Positions 1 to 6,110 of a DNA stretch of 32,736 nt are shown here, in pieces; the stretch's first letter is position 1; each line of letters starts with the position of its first letter. The translations under genes were made by a program, and so were the position numbers. Where the stretch lies: NCBI GenBank assembly GCA_964345555.1, contig CAYFRD010000019.1, positions 1 through 32,736 on the forward strand, read 5' to 3'. The notes under the pieces are model-generated. The model searched no databases. It saw only the letters and a list, made by a program, of their open reading frames with translations, and was not told where the DNA came from. This DNA comes from Peptoniphilus_E sp964345555 (GTDB taxonomy: Bacteria > Bacillota > Clostridia > Tissierellales > Peptoniphilaceae).

Positions 1-49
1 TATATTTTACCTTAAGAGGAGGATTACTCATACACAAATTATTTCACAG
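1..49. mobile_element. Terminal repeat of an insertion sequence (partial)
   Basis: Bases 32-48 read acacaaattatttcaca. This matches, with one mismatch in 17, the reverse complement of bases 32688-32704 at the other end of the window. A second shared block, ccttaagagga, lies at 10-20 here and at 32713-32723 (reverse complement) there. Paired terminal blocks in opposite orientation are what two copies of one insertion sequence would leave at the edges of a slice of chromosome. The arrangement resembles IS256-type ends, but that family assignment is inference and no transposase is in view. Confidence 0.45.
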
Positions 50-85
50 TCTCGTGAATGTAAGCATACGTTCAATATTAAATTT

Positions 86-1045
86 TCAATAATTTATATT
101 CTCCAATAAATTCAATTGATTTAATGCGATAGATCCTCCACTTATTACGAAGCATACTTTTTTGTTTTTTTCTATTTTTATTTTATTTTCCAATATTCCG
201 CCGATACCGATAGCTGAAGATATTTCCGAAAGGATTTTTCCTTCCAAAAGGAGAAGTTTCATTCCCTTTAAAATATATTCTTCAGATACATCCATAAAGC
301 CATCTACATATTTTACAACCTGCTTATAATTTTTTTCTCCAGGAGTTACCGATACAAGTGCATCAGCTACTGTCTTTTTGAATTCCGCAGTAGATCTTTT
401 GTTTGCCTTGAGGCTTACAGTATAGGCTGCAGCGTTTTTCGGTTCTGCGCCGATTATTTTAACAGAATTATTTTTTTCTTTAATCGCTGTAGAGATACCT
501 CCAATTAGTCCTCCACCGCTCACAGGGATAATCACATAGTCAAAATCCACACCTGAACTCATTATTTCAAGTCCTACAGTTCCCTGTCCTGCCATGACTT
601 CATAATCATCAAAGGGAGGAATTTCGGTCATGCCTTTTATCTCACTGATTTCTCTGGCGATTTTAAATCGGTCCTTTGGATCACATTGAATAACTTCTGC
701 GCCTAAATTTAATATATTGTCCACTTTGATTTTAGGTGCAGTATCAGGTATCACGACAATCGCAGGAATTCCCAACTCTTTTGAAGCGTAGGCAATGGCC
801 TTACCGTGATTTCCTGAAGAAGCGCAGACTACTCCTTTTTTGAGTTTTTCCTCGGGCAAGTACAAAATTTTGTTCATTGCACCACGATACTTAAAAGATC
901 CTGTTTTTTGCATATTTTCAAGTTTTAAATACACTTCAAATCCCAAAAACTTATCCAGATTAGCGGCTCTTATCAATGGAGTTTTTACAATGTAATTTTC
1001 TATCCTTTTTTGTGCTTGTAAAATATTATCAATATTGAATTCCAT
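86..1045 (-). CDS. PLP-dependent threonine/serine dehydratase family protein
   Basis: This is a 319-aa fold-type II pyridoxal-phosphate enzyme of the catabolic threonine dehydratase/serine racemase group. It would deaminate threonine to 2-oxobutyrate and ammonia (or serine to pyruvate) in the cytoplasm. Visible motifs are SFKYRGA with the PLP-binding Lys52, SSGNHGKA (76-82 region) contacting the cofactor carboxylate, the glycine-rich phosphate loop SGGGLIGG (176-183), and SGGS (302-305) near the C-terminus. The length matches TdcB-type enzymes. The C-terminal ACT-like regulatory domain of biosynthetic IlvA is absent, so isoleucine feedback is not expected. The start is set by aaggaggtaatt just before the ATG. 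Serine racemase activity cannot be excluded from sequence. It follows DUF2007 and rpsD on the same strand but has its own promoter. Confidence 0.85.
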   Translation of the reverse strand: MEFNIDNILQAQKRIENYIVKTPLIRAANLDKFLGFEVYLKLENMQKTGSFKYRGAMNKILYLPEEKLKKGVVCASSGNHGKAIAYASKELGIPAIVVIPDTAPKIKVDNILNLGAEVIQCDPKDRFKIAREISEIKGMTEIPPFDDYEVMAGQGTVGLEIMSSGVDFDYVIIPVSGGGLIGGISTAIKEKNNSVKIIGAEPKNAAAYTVSLKANKRSTAEFKKTVADALVSVTPGEKNYKQVVKYVDGFMDVSEEYILKGMKLLLLEGKILSEISSAIGIGGILENKIKIEKNKKVCFVISGGSIALNQLNLLENINY

Positions 1046-1064
1046 AATTACCTCCTTTATATAA

Positions 1065-1094
1065 ATTATATGCTATTTTTATATAAATATGCAA
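1065..1094 (-). promoter_or_regulatory. Sigma-A-type promoter of the dehydratase gene
   Basis: On the minus strand TTGCAT is followed after 18 nt by TATAAT, about 20 nt ahead of the ribosome binding site of the dehydratase. It begins exactly where the upstream terminator hairpin ends, so the gene is probably transcribed independently. Confidence 0.55.
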
Positions 1095-1127
1095 AAAAAC
1101 AGATAAGAAATATTTCTTATCTGTTTT
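1093..1127 (-). terminator. Rho-independent terminator of the DUF2007 gene
   Basis: Bases 1096-1127 are a perfect 32-bp palindrome (16-nt arms, aaaacagataagaaat on the plus strand). On the minus strand it is followed by a run of seven T. It overlaps the stop codon of the DUF2007 gene. Confidence 0.75.
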
Positions 1128-1413
1128 ATCTGTTCTTATTGTTTTTTTCCTCTTCTTCGTATCCTCTAAAGTCAATTCCTAGAACCATATTCACAAGTTC
1201 TCTTGCTTTTTGTAATGAATCTTCAGGGACCATAATATCTGTTCCTATGATTTTTGAGCCGAGAATTTGTCTGAAATATTCATTAGCACTGTCACTTGCT
1301 TCCTGGAAGGGAATATTTGCATCTTCCAAAATGCCCTTTATTGCAAGAACATTGAAATTATCATAGACAGATACAAGTTTTACAAATTTTGGTTCTTTAT
1401 CCTTTGCACTCAT
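1126..1413 (-). CDS. DUF2007 family protein (putative signal-transducing protein)
   Basis: This is a small 95-aa protein with the DUF2007 layout: a strand-helix start (VKLVSVYDNFNVLAIKGIL), a ligand-loop region, then IMVPEDSLQKARELV, a ferredoxin-like half typical of the family. The molecular function of the family is unknown. An upstream GTG at 1422 is in frame, but it overlaps the ribosome binding site itself (aaggagtgaatatc). The ATG at 1413, spaced about 7 nt from AGGAG, is therefore taken as the start. No convincing promoter lies between it and rpsD, so expression probably depends on read-through of the rpsD terminator. Confidence 0.7.
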   Translation of the reverse strand: MSAKDKEPKFVKLVSVYDNFNVLAIKGILEDANIPFQEASDSANEYFRQILGSKIIGTDIMVPEDSLQKARELVNMVLGIDFRGYEEEEKNNKNR

Positions 1414-1440
1414 GATATTCACTCCTTATTGTATATTGTA

Positions 1441-1478
1441 AAAAAAGTGATGAAATTGGGTTAGATTTCATCACTTTT
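1441..1478 (-). terminator. Terminator of rpsD
   Basis: A 14-bp stem (aaaagtgatgaaat, loop of about 8 nt, and its complement) lies 3 nt after the rpsD stop codon on the minus strand and ends in a T run. Confidence 0.75.
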
Positions 1479-1481
1479 ATA

Positions 1482-2075
1482 TTATATCTTTGAGTAAAAT
1501 TCAACTATAAGTTGGTCGTCAATTTCAATCGGTATATCTTCTCTATTGGGAAGAGTTACCAATGTAGCTTTGAAGTCTTCTTCCTTTGAAATATAAGGAT
1601 AAGAAGTAACATAATTTGTTTCAAAATTTTCTTTGAACAATTCAGCTTTTTTTCCTCTTGCAGAAAGAGTTATTACATCTCCTGCATCACATCTATATGA
1701 AGGTATGTTGACTTTTTTGCCATTTACGTTCATATGACCATGAGTTACCATTTGTCTTGCTTGTCTTATTGAACTTGCAAATCCCATTCTGTAGGTTAAG
1801 TTGTCAAGTCTTCTTTCCAAAAATTGAACTAGCGCCGGACCGGTTTGTTCTTTGGATTTTTTCGCTTCTTTAAACAGATTAGAAAATTGTTTTTCCAAAA
1901 CTCCGTAATATGCTCTCAATCTTTGTTTTTCAAGCAATTGCTTACCGTATTCAGTTAATTTCTTATCACTTCTTGCAGTACCCTTAGTAGCTCTCTTCAT
2001 AGCCTTCGGGTGACCGCACACATTAAGACCTAATCTTCTAGATAATTTAAATCTAGGTCCCATCATCTTTGCCAT
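1482..2075 (-). CDS. rpsD: 30S ribosomal protein S4
   Basis: S4 (197 aa, near the usual 200) nucleates 30S assembly by binding 16S rRNA. The N-terminal segment begins MAKMMGPRFKLSRRLG and has a single Cys (Cys20), so this is the zinc-free (C-minus) paralogue. The S4 RNA-binding domain covers roughly residues 88-150 (RRLDNLTYRMGFA, then ARQMVTHGHMNVNGKKV). The ribosome binding site aggagttgaatatta precedes the ATG. The gene is monocistronic and not linked to the rpoA/rpsK cluster, a known arrangement in Firmicutes. In that group S4 often represses its own mRNA through a leader pseudoknot. The leader here is about 50 nt with one short stem (taaaatt/aatttta), so autoregulation is possible but not demonstrated. 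Confidence 0.97.
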   Translation of the reverse strand: MAKMMGPRFKLSRRLGLNVCGHPKAMKRATKGTARSDKKLTEYGKQLLEKQRLRAYYGVLEKQFSNLFKEAKKSKEQTGPALVQFLERRLDNLTYRMGFASSIRQARQMVTHGHMNVNGKKVNIPSYRCDAGDVITLSARGKKAELFKENFETNYVTSYPYISKEEDFKATLVTLPNREDIPIEIDDQLIVEFYSKI

Positions 2076-2129
2076 TAATATTCAACTCCTAATAAAATTC
2101 TCGCCGCGATAATTTTAAGAGCCTTTGAC

Positions 2130-2158
2130 ATTATACTAAAATATGCATTTTTTGTAAA
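2130..2158 (-). promoter_or_regulatory. Promoter of rpsD
   Basis: The minus strand carries TTTACA, a 17-nt spacer and a perfect TATAAT. The predicted start lies about 50 nt upstream of the rpsD ATG. Confidence 0.75.
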
Positions 2159-2207
2159 GAAATTTTCAAAAATTATTTAAATAATGTTATAGATAAAATA
2201 GAAGGCA

Positions 2208-2995
2208 ATGATGTATGAAGAGATAGGCGATGAAGAACACTTCACCATTGAAGCTATTAAACAAAGACGACTTGAACAGGAATACAGAGACTTCTTAAAG
2301 GCTGTAAAAAGCAATAAACAGTTGTATAGAACACAGATTTCGGGGTATAAAAAATATAAGTAGTAAAGTTGTTTGGGCGGATAGAAAAACCGATAAGGCT
2401 AATACACTAACGGAAAATTTGATAACTAAATTTAAAAAGATAGAACCGAAGATATCAAATGACTTAAAAATAATTGTAAAAAACACAGGCAGAAAACTTG
2501 CAGGTTTTGATTTTAGATTAAAATCAAAAGAGAGTTTAGCAAGAAAAATATTATTAGATAGCCGTGAAATGGGTATTTCTGAAAAAGATGCAGCAAACAA
2601 TATTAAAGATATTTTACGCTATACAATTATTCATAATGATAATACTTTTACTGATTTATATTTTGATGCAGTTTCTAATTTAAAAGAAAAAGGATACGAT
2701 GAAATAAGAATCAAAAATATATTTAAAGATGGAGCACCTTATAAAGGAGTTAATACCCTTTTGAAAGATATAAATGGTAATATATTTGAATTACAATATC
2801 ACACACCTAAATCTTATGAGATTAAAGAGGGTAGATTACATGAATTATATGAAAAACGAAGAACATTAGATAAAATAANNNNNNNNNNNNNNNNNNNNNN
2901 NNNNNNNNNNNNNNNNNNNNNNNNNNNNNNNNNNNNNNNNNNNNNNNNNNNNNNNNNNNNNNNNNNNNNNNNNNNNNNTAGATAAAATAAGGTGA
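2208..2995 (+). pseudogene. RelA/SpoT-fold toxin domain protein, frameshifted and interrupted by scaffold gap
   Basis: Two reading frames make one protein of about 220 aa. The first (2208-2363, charged helical, MMYEEIGDEEHF start) stops at TAG. Removing one A from the A6 run at 2349-2354 joins it seamlessly to the second frame, which is open from 2308 onward. The second part carries a complete RelA/SpoT synthetase-like signature. Counting from the TTG at 2419, RLKSKESLARKI is at 33-44 (RxKxxxSxxxK), the acidic residue of DILRY is Asp64, YKGVNT is at 108-113, FELQYHTPKS is at 123-132, and LHELYEKRR is terminal. Such compact domains occur as C-terminal toxins of phage and polymorphic toxin proteins and as toxSAS toxins, which pyrophosphorylate nucleotides or tRNA. 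The N-terminal carrier domain is missing. If the contigs flanking the N block overlap, the protein ends ...TLDKIR at TGA 2993-2995. Identification of the fold is strong; toxicity is inferred. Confidence 0.65.
2867..2990. other. 100-N scaffold gap flanked by identical 12-mers
   Basis: Bases 2879-2978 are N, the conventional length for a gap of unknown size. The 12 bases before it (2867-2878) and the 12 after it (2979-2990) are identical, tagataaaataa. Collapsing the two copies restores a natural stop codon for the upstream toxin-like frame and a normal ribosome binding site for the gene at 3000. The gap may therefore hold no missing sequence. Confidence 0.8.
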
Positions 2996-2999
2996 TGTT

Positions 3000-3197
3000 A
3001 TGGCAAATTTCAGAGAAGATGTTCAATATTTTTATTGTCCAGATTACAAAAAGTATGTTAAGTGTGATAAAGGGGTTTTTTATTCTTTAGAAAAGAATGG
3101 AAAAATTAAAAAAAATGATTTTTATTTAGATATTTTAATTGGCGATATTTGGGTTGAAGATATAACGGAGGAAGAATTTAATGCTCAACTTGCTTAG
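3000..3197 (+). CDS. 65-aa protein between toxin-like gene and HD hydrolase
   Basis: A small, aromatic-rich soluble protein (MANFREDVQYFYCPDYKK start, IGDIWVEDITEEEF end) that I cannot assign to a named family. AGGTGAT lies about 4 nt before the ATG. The last 17 nt overlap the start of the HD hydrolase gene, so the two are probably translationally coupled. Sitting directly between a RelA-fold toxin-like gene and a SpoT-like hydrolase, it may be part of the same toxin/antidote unit, but that is inference from position only. No signal peptide or membrane segment is visible. Confidence 0.6.
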   Translation: MANFREDVQYFYCPDYKKYVKCDKGVFYSLEKNGKIKKNDFYLDILIGDIWVEDITEEEFNAQLA

Positions 3198-3657
3198 AGC
3201 TTTAATTATTGCTATAAAGGCTCATAAGGGACAAAAAGACAAAGGTGGACATTTGTATATTTGGCATCCTATCCGTGTGGCTTTAAACGTGAAAGACTTA
3301 TCTAAAAAGAGAGTTGCGTTGTTGCATGATGTATTAGAAGATACGAATTATACAATGGAATCTCTAAATTTTTTGAATGACAATGAAAAAGAAGCGTTGT
3401 CATTATTAACGCATGATGATGGTAAACCTTATATGATTTATATACACAATTTAAAGAAGAATTCAATCGCAAGAGCTGTAAAACTTGCTGATTTAGAACA
3501 AAATATGAGTATTAACAGGCTTAGAACAGTAACTGAAAAAGATTTAAAGTGAGTTGAAAAATACAGACAAGCAAAGGAATTTTTAATACATCTAGGACAA
3601 AAATATAAAATTTTAAGTGATAAAGATGGAACATTGGAGGTGGAAATTATTGGATAA
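3181..3657 (+). pseudogene. SpoT-type HD hydrolase (small alarmone hydrolase-like), in-frame TGA
   Basis: The frame has all the marks of a (p)ppGpp hydrolase HD domain. AHKGQ is at residues 14-18, and WHP (His29), LLHDVLEDT (His49, Asp50, Glu53, Asp54) and KLADLEQN (Asp104) follow. These correspond to the four metal ligands of Rel/SpoT hydrolases. The ATG is preceded by acggagg at a 9-nt spacing. A TGA at 3550-3552 stops it at 123 aa, but the frame stays open beyond it (VEKYRQAKEFLIHLGQKYK...) to TAA at 3655. That extension looks like the normal C-terminal helix of this family, so a single substitution has probably truncated it. All metal ligands lie before the TGA, so the shortened protein could retain activity. 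Small alarmone hydrolases are known antidotes of toxSAS toxins, and the RelA-like gene directly upstream makes that role the best inference. Confidence 0.7.
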
Positions 3658-3913
3658 AGAAAGATGGAGATTACTTCACGATAAGTCAAATTATATTAAT
3701 TACAAAAATGGAAAATTTAAAAGTAAAAATTACACAAAAGAAGAAATTGAAGAGAAAAGAAAATATTTTGAAAATCAACAACCAATTAATGTTGATAAAA
3801 ATAGGTGGCTTTATGAAATTAAAAGACAGTTTGAGTTATGTGATGATTTTCTACAATACCCTGATGCCGGCTTTGCCAGATTACAATTTATTTTAGAAAC
3901 ATGTAATTTATAA
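3650..3913 (+). CDS. 87-aa hypothetical protein of the island
   Basis: A basic, charged protein with no recognised domain (start MDKERWRLLHDKSNY, end ARLQFILETCNL). The TTG at 3650 is chosen because ggagg lies 9 nt upstream. In-frame GTG 3617 and ATG 3626 lack such a site. It overlaps the end of the extended hydrolase frame by 8 nt, so it belongs to the same transcription unit. It could be an immunity protein or an orphan toxin fragment; nothing in the sequence decides. Confidence 0.5.
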   Translation: MDKERWRLLHDKSNYINYKNGKFKSKNYTKEEIEEKRKYFENQQPINVDKNRWLYEIKRQFELCDDFLQYPDAGFARLQFILETCNL

Positions 3914-3922
3914 GGAGCGACT

Positions 3923-4365
3923 ATGGATAAAGATTTTATAATTGATAGACATTCTGTAGATGCTGGTCAATATGGTAATTGTATAGTTAGATTTGATAAA
4001 TCTTATTTAAAGAATAAAGTAACATATACTACCAATGACAGTTTAGGACTTGCGTTAAATAATTTAAATATTGCGGGCAATACTGAGACAATTTCAGCCA
4101 ATGGAATAAAAAAGACCACTTAAAATTAACTCATGATTTAATTTCAAAAAATCCCAATTTAAACTTAGAAGATTTTTTGGATGAAACATTTAGCAGATAT
4201 ATTGAGCTACAATATCACGGAGAGTTAAAAATCGATTACATTAAAGAGATATGTTTTATTTATGAAAAACCGGATGATATTTTAGTTAAAAAATTAAAAG
4301 AGAAAAATATAAAACTGTTTAGAATGATAGGAGATTATGACGATGAAAAAATCATTGAAATTTAA
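3923..4365 (+). pseudogene. Toxin-domain-like gene split at an A_AAA_AAG slippery heptamer
   Basis: The first frame (66 aa, start MDKDFIIDRHSVDAGQYG, ribosome binding site aggagcgact) stops at 4121-4123. A second frame one base back runs on without a stop to 4365. The switch point is the heptamer A AAA AAG at 4108-4114, in the zero frame. A -1 slip there gives one continuous protein of about 147 aa. The features IVRFDKSYLKNK, YTTNDSLG and YIELQYHGELKIDYIKEI suggest the C-terminal part of a compact enzyme. It is loosely reminiscent of DUF3626/ADP-ribosyltransferase-like toxin modules, which is a weak suggestion only. It is either decayed by a one-base deletion or expressed by programmed frameshifting. 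Confidence 0.45.
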
Positions 4366-4639
4366 AGAAGTATTAGGATATTTTAGATATGGTGGAATTA
4401 TTATAAGATTGGAAGATGGGCGATTTGCCTTAATTCATACTGATAGGATAAATGCCCCTAATCATATAAAAAAAGGAACTATATCATATCAATCTATTTC
4501 ATTTTTAAAAGGACATGAAATAACAACAGATATTCCTGAAGAAATGATTGAAAAAGCAAAAAAAATTTTAGCAGACCCTAATTCAAAGTTTTTAGAAAAA
4601 GACGATGATTTTTCAAAAATAGGCTGTAGGAATTACTAA
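4343..4639 (+). CDS. 98-aa hypothetical protein, possible immunity protein
   Basis: A soluble protein with a beta-rich first half (VLGYFRYGGIIIRLEDGRFA) and a helical tail (IPEEMIEKAKKILADP). I know of no family for it. ATG 4343 is preferred over ATG 4337 because AGGAG at 4329-4333 is 9 nt from the former and only 3 nt from the latter. Its start lies inside the end of the toxin-like frame, so the two are translationally coupled. A small gene overlapping the 3' end of a toxin-like gene is the usual position of a cognate immunity gene. That is the only basis for the suggestion. Confidence 0.55.
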   Translation: MKKSLKFKEVLGYFRYGGIIIRLEDGRFALIHTDRINAPNHIKKGTISYQSISFLKGHEITTDIPEEMIEKAKKILADPNSKFLEKDDDFSKIGCRNY

Positions 4640-4675
4640 AGCACAAACTAACTAATGTTGGAATGTGCTTTTTTT
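4638..4675 (+). terminator. Terminator closing the accessory island
   Basis: Stem aaagcaca/tgtgcttt around an 18-nt loop, followed by T7. It overlaps the stop codon of the 98-aa gene and separates the island from mtaD. Confidence 0.7.
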
Positions 4676-4702
4676 AATGCAGAGAACAAGGAGTGGTTAT
4701 AA

Positions 4703-4801
4703 ATGAAATTGTCAATTAAATATTTAAAGAGTATTAATTATAAGAACTTTTTATCAGACGGATACTTGGAAATCTTGTTGTTTCGCAATAAAATGATATA
4801 A
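4703..4801 (+). CDS. Possible 32-aa peptide
   Basis: An ATG frame of 32 codons (MKLSIKYLKSINYKNF start) with aaggag 9 nt upstream. Its 3' end overlaps the -35 and -10 elements of the mtaD promoter and it has no recognisable domain. It may be the eroded 5' end of a lost island gene. Coding status is doubtful. Confidence 0.22.
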   Translation: MKLSIKYLKSINYKNFLSDGYLEILLFRNKMI

Positions 4802-4802
4802 T
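4775..4802 (+). promoter_or_regulatory. Promoter of the mtaD-trpS unit
   Basis: TTGTTG, a 16-nt spacer and TATAAT, ending about 22 nt before the mtaD start codon. Confidence 0.5.
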
Positions 4803-4824
4803 AAATAGAGTTTAAGGAGGTATT

Positions 4825-6102
4825 ATGAGTATATTATTAAAAAGCCTATCATATGTTGATGTGAAAAATGAATGTGTAGTTGATAATTGCGATATATACA
4901 TAGATGGCAACAAAATCTCCAAGATCGATAAAGATATAAAGATAAATGCGGATGAGATCATAGATTGCAGTGACAAATTGGCAATTCCCGCTTTGATAAA
5001 TGCACACACACACTTGGGTATGACAATGATGAGAAATTATGCTGATGATTTGGATTTGAATTCATGGCTGAATGATAGAATATTTCCATTGGAAGCAAAA
5101 TTAACGGGAGAAGATATATATTATGCCAGTTTACTGTCCATAATAGAAAATATAAGAAGCGGTGTGTCCACGGTGTGCGATATGTATGATGCTATGCACA
5201 GAGTTGCCGATGGTGTGATTGAATCTGGAATCAGAGGAATTATCACCAAGGGACTGACTGATATAACAGGAAATCCTAAAAAGAAAATCGACGATACTAT
5301 ACGATTGTATAAGGACTATCATGGTAAGGGAAATGGACGTATAAAAGTTATGCCTGCACCGCATGCTATTTACACATGCAGTTCCGATTTCATAAAAGAA
5401 ATCATCTCAGTATCAAAATCCTTTGACGGTGTGCTGAACATGCACATATCCGAGACAAAAAAAGAGATATTGGATTGCATCGCTCAACATGGGAAAAGGC
5501 CTGTGGAGTATTTGGACAGTTTAGGTCTGTTTGATTTAAGGGTAATAGCGGCTCATTGCACGTATTTAAATAAAGAGGAGATAGATTTTATAACAGAAAG
5601 AGAATTTTATCCTGTATACAATCCTACATCCAACCTAAAACTGGCTTCAGGATTTACGGATATTAAATATATGTTGGAAAAAGATGTATGTGTAACTTTG
5701 GGGACTGACGGCTCTTCTTCCAATAATAATCAAGATATGTTTGAAGAAATGCACATAGGAGCTATAGTAAATAAAGCGTTAAATGAAGATCCTAAAGCTG
5801 TAAAGTCAACAGATATGATTAAAATGGCTACTGTTAACGGGGCTGCGGCTTTTAAAATAGATATCGGAGAAATAAAAGAAGGCAAGCTTGCAGACATTAC
5901 CCTTATAAATTTGGACAGTTTAAATTTCACTCCCAGGAATAATTTAATCTCGGCAATATGCTACAGTGCCAATTCACGAGATGTAAGTGATCTCATTGTG
6001 GACGGAAAATTCATAATGAAGGATAAAGATATTTTAACTCTTGATGAAGAAAAAATAAAAAACAAAGTCAATGAACTCACTAAAAATTTATTGAACAGAT
6101 AG
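4825..6102 (+). CDS. mtaD: 5-methylthioadenosine/S-adenosylhomocysteine deaminase (amidohydrolase)
   Basis: This 425-aa amidohydrolase belongs to the MtaD/SsnA/TrzN group. It probably deaminates S-adenosylhomocysteine, 5-methylthioadenosine or adenosine to the inosyl compounds, clearing a methylation by-product in the cytoplasm. The mononuclear metal site is complete: HTH at 61-63, His207 in MHISE, His244 in AAHC and Asp295 in LGTDGSSSNNN. The N- and C-terminal beta-sandwich halves (residues about 1-55 and 350-425) match the family length. The start follows taaggaggtatt. trpS begins 8 nt after the stop, so the two are co-transcribed. Substrate choice within the family (SAH/MTA versus guanine-type bases) cannot be proven from these motifs. 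Confidence 0.85.
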   Translation: MSILLKSLSYVDVKNECVVDNCDIYIDGNKISKIDKDIKINADEIIDCSDKLAIPALINAHTHLGMTMMRNYADDLDLNSWLNDRIFPLEAKLTGEDIYYASLLSIIENIRSGVSTVCDMYDAMHRVADGVIESGIRGIITKGLTDITGNPKKKIDDTIRLYKDYHGKGNGRIKVMPAPHAIYTCSSDFIKEIISVSKSFDGVLNMHISETKKEILDCIAQHGKRPVEYLDSLGLFDLRVIAAHCTYLNKEEIDFITEREFYPVYNPTSNLKLASGFTDIKYMLEKDVCVTLGTDGSSSNNNQDMFEEMHIGAIVNKALNEDPKAVKSTDMIKMATVNGAAAFKIDIGEIKEGKLADITLINLDSLNFTPRNNLISAICYSANSRDVSDLIVDGKFIMKDKDILTLDEEKIKNKVNELTKNLLNR

Positions 6103-6110
6103 GAGATAAT

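Noticed and set aside
2349..2354. Programmed frameshift in the RelA-fold gene
   Set aside because: Joining the frames needs a +1 shift (one A skipped), which the A6 tract followed by TAT does not match to any known +1 site; an indel is more likely.
3550..3552. TGA in the HD hydrolase as selenocysteine
   Set aside because: The position is outside the metal site in a helical tail where the family needs no redox residue, and no SECIS-like hairpin follows directly; a point mutation is simpler.
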